Origin: Luteimonas sp. J29
Lineage (GTDB): Bacteria; Pseudomonadota; Gammaproteobacteria; Xanthomonadales; Xanthomonadaceae
DNA length: 64,000 nt
NCBI RefSeq assembly: GCF_000472505.1
Contig: NZ_AWZR01000007.1
Span: 211,494-275,493, forward strand
Direction: 5' to 3'
Shown piece after piece: positions 35,834 to 47,457 of this stretch (the stretch's first letter is position 1; each line of letters starts with the position of its first letter). The position numbers were made by a program, and so were the translations under genes. Below the pieces are notes generated by a model that did no database searches, was not told where the DNA came from, and saw only the letters and a list, made by a program, of their open reading frames with translations.

Positions 35834-36316
35834 TCAGCGCTTGGGCTGGAGCATCGTCCCCGTGCATTTCTTCGAGCCGCAGCGGCAAGCCCAGAGCTTC
35901 TTGAGCTTCGCGGTGTGCGGCTCGTCGAGCACGATGCCGTAGTTGTAGGTCAGCTCCTCGCCGGGGCGGATGTCGCGCAGGGCGACGATGAACACCTTGT
36001 CCTTCTCCGAGCGTCCCTTCGGGTCCTCCTCGATCTCGGACTCGCAGTTCGGCTCGCAGCTGTGGTTGATCCAGCGCGCGACGTTGCCGCGGATGTTGGC
36101 GTCGATCACGTACTCGTCGTTGAGCGTGAACAGGAAGGTGTGGCCGTCCTCGTCCTCGTCGCCGTACTCCTCGTCCACTTCCTCGTGGGTGCGCAGCTTG
36201 CCCTTGTACTGGACGATGCGCTCCCCCTTCCGGATCGGGGCGATGGCGAACACGCCATTGCCGTGGATCGGGGACTTGCGGGCTTCGATCTTCGTCTGCT
36301 TGGTGCTCTTCGACAT
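35834..36316 (-). CDS. SET domain lysine methyltransferase
   Basis: A compact 160-residue protein consisting almost only of a SET domain plus a post-SET zinc motif. Visible features are SPIHGNGVFA (about 15-24), RWINHSCEPN (81-90, AdoMet-binding NHSC), EELTYNYG (120-127, catalytic Tyr region) and CRCGSKKCTG (144-153, zinc-binding post-SET cysteines). All active-site elements are intact, so S-adenosylmethionine-dependent lysine methylation is likely. The target in bacteria is unknown; the lysine-rich HU-like protein nearby is a candidate. A strongly acidic segment (EEVDEEYGDEDEDG) lies at 45-58. Confidence 0.93.
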   Translation of the reverse strand: MSKSTKQTKIEARKSPIHGNGVFAIAPIRKGERIVQYKGKLRTHEEVDEEYGDEDEDGHTFLFTLNDEYVIDANIRGNVARWINHSCEPNCESEIEEDPKGRSEKDKVFIVALRDIRPGEELTYNYGIVLDEPHTAKLKKLWACRCGSKKCTGTMLQPKR

Positions 36317-36492
36317 CGTGCGTTCACGGGCGGAGGGAGGCGGCATTGTGGCATGGGTGCGCCGCTCGACGCCCCGTGGCCGGGCGGGGTGCGGGAAGTC
36401 ACCGTGACCGGCAGGCCGGGACCGCCGGAGTGCGTCCGGTCCCGGTCGCGGCAGGCGTTGGACCCGATCGCATCCACCCGCCAGGCCCGCCC

Positions 36493-37050
36493 ATGCGCCC
36501 ATATCCCGTCCTGCTGTTGACCCTGACTGCCACCGTCCTCGCCGCCACCGGCTGCCAGCGCGGCACCGCCGCCGCGGCAGCGCCCGCCGCCACGGCCGCC
36601 CAGGCCGCCGCCGCCGACCCGCTGGTGGCCGAAGGCGAATACCTGGTGCGGATCGCCGGCTGCAACGACTGCCATACGCCCGGCTACTCCGACCGCGGTG
36701 GCGAGGTGCCCCGGTCCGAATGGCTGGTCGGCTCGCCGCTCGGCCAGCTCGGCCCCTGGGGCACGACGTATCCCACCAACCTGCGCCTGAGCATCAACGC
36801 GCTCCAGGAAGACGAGTGGCTGGCCTACACCGCCAACCTGCACACCCGTCCGCTGATGCCCGACTTCGCGGTGCGGCAGATGCGCGAGCACGACCGCCGC
36901 GCGATCTACCGCTTCGTGCGTTCGCTCGGCCCGGCGGGCGACCCGTCGCCCAAGGCGCTCCCCCCGGGCCAGCAGCCGCCGCCGCCCTACCTGCAGCTGG
37001 TGCTCCCGGACATGGCCGCCGCGGCTCAGGACCAGAATCCGGTCCAGTAG
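36493..37050 (+). CDS. Lipoprotein c-type cytochrome
   Basis: A 185-residue exported protein with a signal sequence and lipobox ending ATGC (Cys21), then an Ala-rich linker and a cytochrome c domain. Haem c attaches at CNDCH (57-61), and the likely distal Met is in HTRPLMPDF. The C-terminal end is Pro/Gln-rich. It resembles single-haem cytochromes found beside periplasmic dehydrogenases, but none is adjacent. Its 3' end overlaps a small ORF on the opposite strand. Confidence 0.85.
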   Translation: MRPYPVLLLTLTATVLAATGCQRGTAAAAAPAATAAQAAAADPLVAEGEYLVRIAGCNDCHTPGYSDRGGEVPRSEWLVGSPLGQLGPWGTTYPTNLRLSINALQEDEWLAYTANLHTRPLMPDFAVRQMREHDRRAIYRFVRSLGPAGDPSPKALPPGQQPPPPYLQLVLPDMAAAAQDQNPVQ

Positions 37051-37199
37051 CCGGCCAGCCCCAGGCCGAACGCGGCCCGGAGCAGGCCCTTGAAGGCGCG
37101 CGCGGCGCGCCAGACCAGGAAGATCGCGCCGCCCGCCAGGACTGCGCGCGGAAGGTCGAGGCCGCGGCCCGCGGCCCCCGGATCGACGTGGCTGGACAT
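37026..37199 (-). CDS. Small hypothetical membrane protein, 57 aa
   Basis: A 57-residue ORF (MSSHVDPGAAGRGLDLPRAV at its N-terminus) with one hydrophobic segment VLAGGAIFLVWRAARAFKGL and a second weaker one ending AGYWTGFWS. A strong AGAGGAGAC lies 5 bases before the ATG. Its 3' end overlaps the cytochrome gene by 25 bases on the opposite strand. The ribosome site and the amphipathic membrane-like sequence support it as real. Function unknown. Confidence 0.6.
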   Translation of the reverse strand: MSSHVDPGAAGRGLDLPRAVLAGGAIFLVWRAARAFKGLLRAAFGLGLAGYWTGFWS

Positions 37200-37330
37200 G
37201 GATGTCTCCTCTGCGTGGCCGTCCTCTCCCGGGACGGCCCCATCCTCCGCCGGCCGGACCGGCCGGGGCAGTCGCGCCCGTCAGGCGCCGCGGATGACGG
37301 CTGTCAGCTGAAGCGTTCCAGGCACGGCGT

Positions 37331-37359
37331 TTGAGCCGCGCGGACCGAAAGCGTACAAT
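37331..37359 (+). promoter_or_regulatory. Predicted promoter of the SUF operon
   Basis: TTGAGC (37331-37336) and TACAAT (37354-37359) are 17 bases apart, the best sigma70-like match in the window. The start predicted near 37366 lies 26 bases before the GTG of the Rrf2-type regulator, which probably controls its own operon here. Confidence 0.7.
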
Positions 37360-37391
37360 TTTGGTCCCCTTTTCGAGAACGGTTCGCATCC

Positions 37392-37847
37392 GTGCTGCGC
37401 GTCACCCGCCTGACCGATTACGCCACCGTGGTCATGACCGTCCTGGCCTCCCGGCCCGAGGCCGTGCTCAGTGCGGCCGAACTGGCCGAGCGCGCGGGCC
37501 TGGAAGTGCCCACCGTGAGCAAGCTGCTCAAGCCGCTGGCCCAGGCCGGCCTGGTGGAGGGCTTCCGCGGCGTGCGCGGCGGCTACCGCCTGGCGCGCCC
37601 CGCGTCCGACATCACCCTGTGCGACATCGTCGAGGCCATGGAAGGACCGCTGGCGATGACCGAGTGCAGCCTCGACCACGGCGAATGCGGCATCTCCCAG
37701 CAGTGCGGCGTGCGCGCCAACTGGCGCCGGATCAACGACGTGGTCGCCGAGGCGCTGCGCGGCGTGAACCTGGCGCAGATGCTCGACGACGCCCCGCCCT
37801 CCCCCGCTCCCGCCAGGCGCATCCCCGCGCGGCTGGCCACCGTTTGA
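37392..37847 (+). CDS. Rrf2 family Fe-S cluster-sensing regulator of the SUF operon
   Basis: Winged-helix repressor of the Rrf2 family, 151 residues, with the DNA-binding domain at about 1-75 ([20 protein letters not shown]). Three cysteines at 92, 99 and 105 ([15 protein letters not shown]) match the cluster ligands of IscR. Such SUF-linked regulators sense Fe-S status and repress the suf genes. The start is GTG at 37392, close to the promoter. It precedes sufB by 17 bases, so it is the first gene of the operon. The name SufR is also used for an unrelated cyanobacterial protein and is avoided. Confidence 0.93.
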   Translation: MLRVTRLTDYATVVMTVLASRPEAVLSAAELAERAGLEVPTVSKLLKPLAQAGLVEGFRGVRGGYRLARPASDITLCDIVEAMEGPLAMTECSLDHGECGISQQCGVRANWRRINDVVAEALRGVNLAQMLDDAPPSPAPARRIPARLATV

Positions 37848-37864
37848 GACGACAGGCAGCCCCC

Positions 37865-39334
<1,470 letters not shown>

Positions 39335-39372
39335 CCGGAGCTGCCATTCCCGCCCGCGCGGCCCCACCCCAA

Positions 39373-39395
39373 CCCTCCCCGCAACCGGGGGAGGG
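39373..39395. repeat. Dispersed GGGGAGGG hairpin element, copy A (sufB-sufC gap)
   Basis: CCCTCCCC (39373-39380) pairs with GGGGAGGG (39388-39395), flanked by CCCCACCCC on the left. In reverse complement it matches the copy at 43823-43846 over about 35 bases, so it is a mobile or dispersed intergenic repeat rather than a terminator. It lies inside an operon. Confidence 0.65.
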
Positions 39396-39420
39396 AGCAG
39401 ACAAACGACCGGAACACATC

Positions 39421-40181
<761 letters not shown>

Positions 40182-40185
<4 letters not shown>

Positions 40186-41441
40186 CCAGCCCGCTGCTCG
40201 AATCGCTGGCGGCCGGGTTCTCCGGCGACGCCGCGCGCCGCGCCCTGCTCGACGCCGCGCTGCGCGACGGCCTCCCCGGCCCGCGCAGCGAGCGCTGGAA
40301 GTACACCCCGCTGCGCGCGCTCGACCGGCGCACCTTCGGCGTCGCGGCCGCGGCCCCGGCCGTGGACGCGACGCTGCTGGCCGATATCCCCGCCCCGCGG
40401 GTCGTGTTCGTCAATGGCCGCTTCGACGCCGCCCTCTCGCGCCTGGACACGCTGCCCGATGGAATCGAACTCGGCGCAGGCACGCCCGACCGGATCGAAC
40501 TCCCCGAAGCCACGGGCGACGCCCCGGTGCGCCCCGGCGACACCGTGTTCGCCCGGCTCAACGTGGCCCTGGCCGAGAGCGGCGTCGTGCTGCGCGCGGC
40601 CGCGGGCGCGGTCGCCGCGCAGCCGGTGCACCTGGTGTTCGTCGGCGCGCCGGGCGGGTCCGACGCGCTGGCCTGGCACCTGCGCCACCGGATCGAACTG
40701 GGCGCGGGCGCGTCGCTGCGCGTGATCGAGCACCACCTCGCCGACGGCGCGCACCGCCACCTGGACACCGCGACCGTCGCGATCTCGCTGGCGGCGGGCG
40801 CCCAGCTCGAACATGCACGCGTGCAGCGCGCGGCCGAGGGCGCGACCTCGTTCGCCCGTACCGATGCCGTGCTGCAGGCCGACGCCCGCTACCACCGCGT
40901 GGACCTGGAGCTGGGCGGCGCATTGTCGCGGCACGAGCTCAACGTGCGCCTGGAAGGCGAGCGCGCGGCGCTCGCCGCGCACGGCGTGCTGCTGGCCAAT
41001 GGCCGCCGCCACGTCGATACGCGCCTCGGCATCGAGCACGTCGCCCGGGACACGAACTGCGAGCTGCTGTGGCGCGGCATCGGCGCCGGCCGCGGCCACG
41101 TGGTCTTCCACGGCGGCATCACCATCCACCCGGGCGCGGACGGTACCGACGCGCGGTTGTCGAACAAGAACCTGCTGCTCTCGGCGAATGCCGAGGTCGA
41201 TACCCAGCCGGTGCTGGTGATCCACGCCGACGAGGTGCAGGCGGCGCACGGCGCCACCGTCGGCCAGCTCGACGCCAACGCGCTGTTCTACCTGCGCGCG
41301 CGCGGCGTGCCGCTGGACGAGGCGCGGCAGATGCTCACCGCCGCGTTCTGCCGCGAACCGCTTGCCGTGATCGAGGACCCGGCCGTGGGCGATGCGCTGC
41401 TGGCGCGCCTGGACGCGGCGCTGGAGGGCCTGTCCGCATGA
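40182..41441 (+). CDS. sufD: Fe-S cluster assembly protein SufD
   Basis: Paralog of SufB and third subunit of the SufBC2D scaffold, 419 residues. The GTG start at 40182 shares the sufC stop. The C-terminal beta-helix includes HVVFHGGITIHPGADGTDAR and the segment TQPVLVIHADEVQAAHGATV, whose His is expected at the cluster site. The N-terminal third is variable, as in other SufD. The stop overlaps the sufS ATG. Confidence 0.96.
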
Positions 41442-42718
41442 ACGCCGGACAGGCCACGCAGGCGACGGCCGGCGCGCCCCTGCGCGCGGGCGATGCCGCC
41501 GGCGGCGTGGACTGGACGCGGGTGCGCGCCGACTTCCCGCTGCTCCAGCGCCAGGTCCACGGCAAGCCGCTGATCTACCTCGACAGCGCCAACACCGGAC
41601 AGAAGCCCGCGTCGGTCATCGCGGCCGTCGACGATTTCTACCGCCGCCACAACGCCAACGTCAGCCGCGCCGTCCACACTCTCGGCACCGAGGCCACCGA
41701 GGCCTACGAGGCCGCGCGTACCGCGCTGGCCCGCTTCCTCAACGTGCGTGGCGAGGAGCTGGTGCTGTGCAGCGGCACCACCTTCGCGATCAACCTGGTC
41801 GCGTACTCCTGGGCGCTGCCCCGGCTCAAGGCCGGCGACGTGATCCTGGTCACCCGGATGGAGCACCACGCCAACATCGTGCCCTGGCAGCTGGTGGCCG
41901 AGCGCACCGGCGCGGTGGTGCGTCCGGTCGACCCCACGCCGGACGGCGCGCTCGACCTCGACGCGCTGTACCGCGCGATGACGCCCGAGGTGAAGCTGCT
42001 GGCGGTCACGCACGTGTCGAACGTGCTGGGCACGGTGAACCCGGTGCGCGAGATCTGCCGCGAGGCCCGCCGGCGCGGCATCGCCACGGTGGTGGACGGC
42101 TCGCAGGCGGTGCCGCACCGCGCGGTGGACGTGGCCGCGATCGGCTGCGACTTCTACGCGTTCACCGGCCACAAGATGTGCGGGCCCACCGGCACCGGTG
42201 CGCTCTGGGGCCGGCGCGAGCACCTGCAGGCGATGCCGCCCTTCCTGGGCGGCGGCGAGATGATCCGCGAGGTCAGCTTCGAAGGCACCGTGTTCAACGA
42301 CCCGCCGCACCGGTTCGAGGCGGGCACGCCCAACATCGCCGGCTTCGCCGGCCTGCGCGCCGCCGTGGACTACCTGCAGGGCGTGGGCATGGACGCGATC
42401 GAGGCGCGCGAGGCCGCGCTGCTGGCGCACCTGACCGACGCGCTCGACGCGGCCGGCGGCGTGCGGATCCTCGGCCGCGCGCCGGAGAAGGCCGCGGTGG
42501 TCTCGTTCCTGGTCGAGGGCGCGCACGCGCACGACCTCGCCACCCTGCTCGACCTGGAGGGCGTGGCGGTGCGCTCCGGCCAGCACTGCGCGCATCCGCT
42601 GCTGCAGTTCTATGGCGTGGCCGCGACCTGCCGCGCGTCGGTCGCGTTCTACAACACGCACGAGGAGATCGACGCCTTCGTGGCGGCGCTGCAGAAGGTG
42701 CGGCGGCTGCTGGCCTGA
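41438..42718 (+). CDS. sufS: Cysteine desulfurase SufS
   Basis: PLP-dependent group II cysteine desulfurase that takes sulfur from L-cysteine as a persulfide, 426 residues. The Schiff-base Lys246 is in TGHKMCGPTG and the persulfide Cys384 in VRSGQHCAHPLL. It overlaps sufD by ATGA. SufS usually needs SufE or SufU to accept the sulfur; neither is encoded in this window, so it must be supplied elsewhere. A REP-like hairpin follows its stop. Confidence 0.97.
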   Translation: MNAGQATQATAGAPLRAGDAAGGVDWTRVRADFPLLQRQVHGKPLIYLDSANTGQKPASVIAAVDDFYRRHNANVSRAVHTLGTEATEAYEAARTALARFLNVRGEELVLCSGTTFAINLVAYSWALPRLKAGDVILVTRMEHHANIVPWQLVAERTGAVVRPVDPTPDGALDLDALYRAMTPEVKLLAVTHVSNVLGTVNPVREICREARRRGIATVVDGSQAVPHRAVDVAAIGCDFYAFTGHKMCGPTGTGALWGRREHLQAMPPFLGGGEMIREVSFEGTVFNDPPHRFEAGTPNIAGFAGLRAAVDYLQGVGMDAIEAREAALLAHLTDALDAAGGVRILGRAPEKAAVVSFLVEGAHAHDLATLLDLEGVAVRSGQHCAHPLLQFYGVAATCRASVAFYNTHEEIDAFVAALQKVRRLLA

Positions 42719-42735
42719 CGGATCGGTCGCCGCCG

Positions 42736-42769
42736 AAGCCGCTCCTGCAGTTCCCCGCAGGAGCGGCTT
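42736..42769. repeat. REP element after sufS
   Basis: AAGCCGCTCCTGC (42736-42748) pairs with GCAGGAGCGGCTT (42757-42769), followed by CAGCCGCGACC. The right arm matches the GGAGCGGCTTCAGCCGCGAC repeat found in pairs at 56005-56075. It lies between sufS and the GNAT gene, where it could protect the upstream suf message. Confidence 0.8.
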
Positions 42770-42838
42770 CAGCCGCGACCCGCACCCGCCTCCCCCCTAG
42801 CCCCCGTCCGGCCACGGGCGCCAGCGCAGCCGCCTTCG

Positions 42839-42844
42839 TAGAAT
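42839..42844 (+). promoter_or_regulatory. Probable -10 element of the GNAT gene, possibly leaderless
   Basis: TAGAAT ends 6 bases before ATG 42851, so transcription would begin at or very near the start codon. There is no ribosome site. Similar to the arrangement before ybeY. Confidence 0.4.
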
Positions 42845-42850
42845 CCCCGC

Positions 42851-43387
42851 ATGCACGACCCAGCCTTCCGCGCCGCCACCGAGGCGGACATCCCCGCCCT
42901 CGTCGCCCTCGTCACCTCCGCCTACCGCGGCGAATCCAGCCGCGCCGGCTGGACCACGGAAGCCGATTTCCTCGCCGGCCCGCGCATCGATCCGGAGGTG
43001 CTGCGCGCCGACCTGCTGCGCCCGCGCAGCCGGGTGGTGGTGGTCGACGGCGAGGGCGGCCCGGTCGCCTGCGCCCACGTCGCGAACCAGGATGGCGCCG
43101 GCTACTTCGGCATGTTCGCGGTGCGCCCCGGCCTGCAGGGCGGCGGACTGGGTGGCCGCCTGCTGACCGAGTGCGAGCGCATCGCCCGGGAAGAATGGGG
43201 CCTGCCGCTGATGCGCATGACGGTGATCGACCTGCGCGACGCACTGATCGCGTACTACGAACGCCGCGGCTACCGCCGCACCGGCCGCCACCTGCCCTTC
43301 CCCTACGGCGACGAGCGCTTCGGCATCCCGCTGCGCGACGACCTGCGCTTCGAGGTGCTGGAGAAGCCGCTGGAGGCCTTCGCGTGA
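42851..43387 (+). CDS. GNAT family N-acetyltransferase
   Basis: Acetyl-CoA-dependent acyltransferase of the GNAT fold, 178 residues. The acetyl-CoA loop is seen in MFAVRPGLQGGGLGGRLLTE (about residues 90-110), and the late beta strand/helix includes ALIAYYERRGYRRTGRHLPF. Substrate unknown. It is separated from sufS by 132 bases holding a REP element and overlaps the Rieske ferredoxin gene by GTGA. Confidence 0.88.
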   Translation: MHDPAFRAATEADIPALVALVTSAYRGESSRAGWTTEADFLAGPRIDPEVLRADLLRPRSRVVVVDGEGGPVACAHVANQDGAGYFGMFAVRPGLQGGGLGGRLLTECERIAREEWGLPLMRMTVIDLRDALIAYYERRGYRRTGRHLPFPYGDERFGIPLRDDLRFEVLEKPLEAFA

Positions 43388-43716
43388 GCCACACCTGGAC
43401 CTACGTCTGCACCACCGCCGAGCTGCTGCCCGGCGAAATGCGCACCGCCTTCGACGAAGTGACCGGCGCCGGCATCGTCGTGGTCAACCTCGACGGCGAC
43501 CTGTACGCGCTCGAGGACCGCTGCAGCCACGAGGACTTCGAACTCTCGGCCGGGCAGGTCGATCCGGCCGAGGGCAGCATCGAATGCGTGCTCCACGGTG
43601 CCCGCTTCGACCTGCGCGACGGCCGCGCCCTGTGCGCGCCCGCCTACGAGCCGGTGGCGAAGTTCCCGGTCAAGGTGGAAGACGGCGCGATCTGGGCGCG
43701 CGACGACCGGGAGTAG
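43384..43716 (+). CDS. Rieske-type [2Fe-2S] ferredoxin
   Basis: A soluble 110-residue Rieske protein. The cluster ligands are Cys47-His49 in EDRCSHEDFEL and Cys68-His71 in ECVLHGARFDL. It resembles ferredoxin components of oxygenases and nitrite reductase small subunits (NirD-like). It has no oxygenase partner nearby. Its location directly after the SUF genes and its GTG start shared with the GNAT stop suggest a link to Fe-S or redox metabolism, which is an inference. Confidence 0.9.
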   Translation: MSHTWTYVCTTAELLPGEMRTAFDEVTGAGIVVVNLDGDLYALEDRCSHEDFELSAGQVDPAEGSIECVLHGARFDLRDGRALCAPAYEPVAKFPVKVEDGAIWARDDRE

Positions 43717-43822
43717 CGCGGGGCGGGCACAGGCGACGCCTCCCCCGCCCGCGATGCCTCCCTCCCTCAACCGTTGCCTCCCTCCCCCGGCCGCAGTACC
43801 TCCGTCCCTGCCCGTCGAGACT

Positions 43823-43846
43823 CCCTCCCCCGCCCGCGGGGGAGGG
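43823..43846. repeat. Dispersed GGGGAGGG hairpin element, copy B
   Basis: CCCTCCCCCG (43823-43832) and CGGGGGAGGG (43837-43846) form a perfect 10-bp stem with loop CCCG, followed by GGGGTGGGG. It is the reverse-complement match of the copy between sufB and sufC. It lies about 107 bases after the Rieske gene. Confidence 0.7.
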
Positions 43847-43995
43847 CCGGGGTGGGGGCAACGCGCATGAAATCCCTCCCCATGACCCGCCAGCAGGCCT
43901 GAAATCGCATCCCGCGCCCCCCCGCTCGGGGAAACAGCGAGGCGGCGGGCCACCACCGATCCCACCCCAACATGAGCATGGTTCTAACATTGCGT

Positions 43996-44014
43996 GTGAG
44001 AACTATTCTCGTTT
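43996..44014. promoter_or_regulatory. Fur-like box upstream of the TonB receptor
   Basis: The 19-mer GTGAGAACTATTCTCGTTT has a perfect GAGAA/TTCTC inverted repeat around CTA and resembles the GAGAATnATTCTC form of Fur sites in related genera. It lies in the only AT-richer patch of the region, 272 bases before the receptor start, overlapping a possible promoter (TTGCGT at 43990, TTTAAG at 44012). Iron-responsive repression is inferred. Confidence 0.7.
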
Positions 44015-44285
44015 AAGATGCGCGCCATTGATGCCGCCCCGTGGCGTCCGGATGGCTCCCGTGCCCCAGTTCCCGCGTACAACGCCCGCCGCAGGATCCC
44101 GCCGTGCAGGCGGGGCGCGGGTCGCGTCCCGCCAGGCGACAGGCCCTCTGGCCGCGTCTCCTCCCGGCCAGGCGCCCCCGTAGGCAAGCGTCCTCCCGCT
44201 CTCCCCTGAACGCGCCCGGCCGGCCAGCAGCCGCCCGCCAGGACCCAGGTCGCGCCCCACCGCAACCTTCCGACAACCCACTCGC

Positions 44286-46757
44286 ATGCCCCTTCCTTCC
44301 GCCCGCACCGCGCGCCTGCGCCGGTCCCCGCTCGCCTGCACCCTGTCCCTGCTCATCGCCACGCCCGTCCTGGCGGCGCCCGGGCCCGATGCGGACCCGG
44401 TGGATTTCAACGCGGTCGTGGTCACGGCCTCCGGCTTCGAGCAGAAGATCGTCGACGCCCCGGCCAGCATCAGCGTGATCACCCGCGAGGACCTCGCGCA
44501 GCGCCCGTACATCACCCTGCTCGACGCGGTCCGCGACCTCGAGGGCGTGGACATCGGCGAGACCCGCGACAAGACCGGCCAGGGCACCATCTCCCTGCGC
44601 GGCATGGGTGCGGACTACACCCTGGTGCTGATCGACGGCCGCCGCCAGAACAATCATGGCGACATCTACCCGAACAACTTCGGCGGCAACCAGTTCAACC
44701 ACATCCCGCCGCTGGACGCGATCGAGCGCATCGAGGTGATCCGCGGCCCGATGTCGACCCTGTACGGCGCCGACGCCATGGGCGGCGTGATCAACATCAT
44801 CACGAAGAAGACGCTGGACGCCTGGTCGGGCTCGTTCACCGCCGGCCATACCTTCGAGACCGACGACGTGTACGGCGACGACCGGACGATCGACGCCTAC
44901 CTCACCGGCCCGCTGGTCCCGGGCAGCCTGAGCCTGGCCGCGCGGGCCAGCTGGTACGAGCGCGATGCCTCCAATCCCGTGTATGCCGACGCGATCGATC
45001 CGGCCGGCGAGCCGCACGCGCGCGCGCTGGGCTTCGGCGGCGGCGGCAAGACGGTCGACAACACCAACAAGGCCGGCGGCATCACCCTGACCTGGACGCC
45101 GGACGATCGGCAGACAGTCAGCTTCGACTACGACAGCTCGCGCCAGCAGTACGACAACGCGATCCGCCGCAACGACGACGGCGTCGAGGAGTACCCGGTC
45201 GGCACCGTGGACAACTACGGCGCGGTGCTGCGCATCGGCAACAGCGGCCGGGTGGAGCCGCGCGCCGGCTACGCCCCGCGGCAGCGCTTCAGCCGCGACA
45301 CCTGGTCGCTCGCGCACGAAGGCAGCTGGGGGTCCGGCAACACCCAGGCCGTGCTCTCGCACGTCCAGACCCGCAACGAGGGCCGCACCCTGCCGTTCAC
45401 GGTGGCCGAGCGCCAGCAGCTGCAGGCACTGTGGAACGCCGCCTGCACGGCGATGGGCGGCAGCGTCGGCGGCAACGGCTTCTGCCCCACCGCCGGCACC
45501 GGCTACGCGAACTCCAACGCCTGGAACAACCAGTCCGAGGCCGACAAGCTGGAGGTCCTGCGCGCCCACCTCGGCGACGACGCCTACGCGCAACTGCTGG
45601 GCTTCCTGCCGCGCCCGGCGCGCACCCTCGAGAGCGCCCAGTACACCCTCGACCTCAAGGCCGACGTCGCGTTCCAGGCCCGGGGCCGGCACACCCTGGT
45701 GCTGGGCGCCCAGGTCGTGCGCGGCGAGTTGACCGACGGCGTGTTCGGGATGGAGGCCGGCACCCCGGGCGGCAGCCAGGACCACGACATGTATTCGCTG
45801 TTCGTCGAGGACACCTGGGAGGTCTCCGGCCCGTTCTCGCTCACCGGCGGCGTGCGCTACGACAACCACGACGTGTTCGGCAGCCACGTGAGTCCGCGCC
45901 TGTACGGCGTGTACGCCATCGGCCCGCGCTGGACGGTCAAGGGCGGCGCCAGCACCGGCTTCAAGACGCCCAGGACCACCGACCTGTACGACGGCGTGAT
46001 CGGCTTCGGCGGGCAGGGCACCACGCCCTTCTTCGGCAATCCCGACCTGCAGCCCGAGACCAGCCGCAGCGTGGAGCTGGCCGTGTACTGGCAGCACCCC
46101 GAGGGCCACGACTTCAATGCCACCGTGTTCCGCAACACCTTCGACGACAAGATCAGCTCCCAGCCCTGCGGCCCCGGCACCGGCCTGGCCTGCTCGGACA
46201 CCGGCGAGTACGCCGACCTCGGCTACGCCAACAGCAGCCGAACGGTGAACATCGACAAGGTGGTGATCCAGGGCGCCGAGCTCTCGGGCCGCTGGCAGGT
46301 GACCGACGCGGTCTCGCTGCGCGCCAACTACACCCATACCGACAGCGAGCAGAAGAGCGGCGCCCAGGCCGGGCTGCCGCTCACCGACAGCGCCCGGCAC
46401 ATGGCCAACGCGAGCCTGGACTGGCAGGCCACCGGGCGCCTGCGCCTGTTCCTGAAGGGCGAAGCGCGCTCGCGACGCTTCTCCGACCTGCACCCGGTGA
46501 CCGGCGAGGAGCGCTACTACCGTGACTACAGCGTGTTCCACCTGGGCGGCTCGTACGCGGTGAACGACGCGGTGACGCTCAACGCCCGGATCAACAACCT
46601 GTTCGATCGGGACTTCACCACCTACGATACGCAGTTCAGCGACCTCGACGGCGACGGCGTCTACGAGGACGGCACCAACGAGGTCATCTACTTCGACCAC
46701 TACAACAACAAGGACAAGGCCCGCAGCGTCTGGCTGAGCGTCAACGTCAGCTTCTGA
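44286..46757 (+). CDS. TonB-dependent siderophore-type receptor
   Basis: Outer-membrane gated beta-barrel that takes up iron chelates with TonB energy, 823 residues. A signal peptide (about 1-30) is followed by a TonB-box-like AVVVTASG (43-50), the plug domain ([20 protein letters not shown] near 154-173) and the barrel ending in the aromatic WLSVNVSF. The plug and the RRQNN and [13 protein letters not shown] regions resemble CirA/FepA-like catecholate receptors, but the ligand cannot be read from sequence. No ribosome site is obvious before the ATG. It leads a putative operon with PepSY, DUF2271, DUF4198, ApbE and flavodoxin-reductase genes behind a Fur-like box. Confidence 0.93.
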   Translation: MPLPSARTARLRRSPLACTLSLLIATPVLAAPGPDADPVDFNAVVVTASGFEQKIVDAPASISVITREDLAQRPYITLLDAVRDLEGVDIGETRDKTGQGTISLRGMGADYTLVLIDGRRQNNHGDIYPNNFGGNQFNHIPPLDAIERIEVIRGPMSTLYGADAMGGVINIITKKTLDAWSGSFTAGHTFETDDVYGDDRTIDAYLTGPLVPGSLSLAARASWYERDASNPVYADAIDPAGEPHARALGFGGGGKTVDNTNKAGGITLTWTPDDRQTVSFDYDSSRQQYDNAIRRNDDGVEEYPVGTVDNYGAVLRIGNSGRVEPRAGYAPRQRFSRDTWSLAHEGSWGSGNTQAVLSHVQTRNEGRTLPFTVAERQQLQALWNAACTAMGGSVGGNGFCPTAGTGYANSNAWNNQSEADKLEVLRAHLGDDAYAQLLGFLPRPARTLESAQYTLDLKADVAFQARGRHTLVLGAQVVRGELTDGVFGMEAGTPGGSQDHDMYSLFVEDTWEVSGPFSLTGGVRYDNHDVFGSHVSPRLYGVYAIGPRWTVKGGASTGFKTPRTTDLYDGVIGFGGQGTTPFFGNPDLQPETSRSVELAVYWQHPEGHDFNATVFRNTFDDKISSQPCGPGTGLACSDTGEYADLGYANSSRTVNIDKVVIQGAELSGRWQVTDAVSLRANYTHTDSEQKSGAQAGLPLTDSARHMANASLDWQATGRLRLFLKGEARSRRFSDLHPVTGEERYYRDYSVFHLGGSYAVNDAVTLNARINNLFDRDFTTYDTQFSDLDGDGVYEDGTNEVIYFDHYNNKDKARSVWLSVNVSF

Positions 46758-46785
46758 TCCGCGCCGCCGACCCGAAGCCCGCAGC

Positions 46786-47430
46786 ATGACGCCACGAACC
46801 GCTTCGATCCCCGACCTGTCCCGCCAGCAGCGGCGCGGCTTCTGGCTGCGCACGCTGCACCAGTGGCACTGGATCAGCTCGGCCGTGTGCCTGGTCGGCA
46901 TGCTCCTGTTCGCGGTCACCGGCATCACCCTCAACCACGCGGCCCTGATCGAGGGCGATCCGCGGGTCGACAACCGCCAGGCCGTGCTGCCCGCGCCGCT
47001 GCTCGAAGCGCTCGGCGACATGCCGGACGGCAATGCGCCGCTGCCGGCGCCGGTGGCGGCATGGCTGTCCAGGCAGTTCGACGCGCCGATCGGCCGGCAG
47101 GAGGCCGAGTGGTCCGGCGGGGAGGTCTACCTGTCGCTGCCCGGCCCCGGACGCGACGCCTGGCTGAGCATCGACCGGCGCAGCGGCGAGGTCGAGTTCG
47201 AGCGCACCTCGCGCGGCACCATCGCCTACCTCAACGACCTGCACAAGGGACGCAACGCCGGGCCCGCCTGGGGCTGGTTCATCGACGTCTTCGCCATCGC
47301 CTGCGTGGTGTTCACCGTCACCGGCCTGTTCCTGCTGCAGCTGCACGCGCGCCAGCGCCGCATGACCTGGCCGTACGTGGGGCTCGGCCTGCTGGTGCCG
47401 GTGCTGCTGGCGCTGCTGTTCATCCACTGA
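46786..47430 (+). CDS. PepSY-associated TM helix protein (siderophore reduction)
   Basis: Inner-membrane protein of 214 residues with an N-terminal helix ([19 protein letters not shown]), a periplasmic PepSY-like domain and two C-terminal helices ([38 protein letters not shown]). His24 and His27 of [10 protein letters not shown] in front of the first helix and other His of the TM regions are likely haem ligands, as in PepSY-TM ferric reductases. It begins 28 bases after the receptor gene. The family works in reductive iron release from siderophores, an inference here from family and context. Confidence 0.87.
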   Translation: MTPRTASIPDLSRQQRRGFWLRTLHQWHWISSAVCLVGMLLFAVTGITLNHAALIEGDPRVDNRQAVLPAPLLEALGDMPDGNAPLPAPVAAWLSRQFDAPIGRQEAEWSGGEVYLSLPGPGRDAWLSIDRRSGEVEFERTSRGTIAYLNDLHKGRNAGPAWGWFIDVFAIACVVFTVTGLFLLQLHARQRRMTWPYVGLGLLVPVLLALLFIH

Positions 47431-47457
47431 TTCCACAACGACCCGGGAAGTCCGCCC

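Larger units (their letters stand above)
43717..44285. other. Long intergenic region before the TonB receptor
   Basis: These 569 bases hold no convincing gene. The first part is C-rich low-complexity sequence (repeated CCTCCC) ending in the hairpin element at 43823-43846. The second part has a Fur-like box and a leader of about 270 bases before the receptor ATG. A short open frame at 44018-44209 has no ribosome site and was not called. Confidence 0.65.

Noticed and set aside
39373..39395. Intrinsic terminator between sufB and sufC
   Set aside because: No T-run, inside an operon, and the same sequence recurs elsewhere as a repeat.
44018..44209. 63-residue ORF in the leader of the TonB receptor
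   Set aside because: No ribosome site and Arg/Pro-rich composition; more likely untranslated leader.
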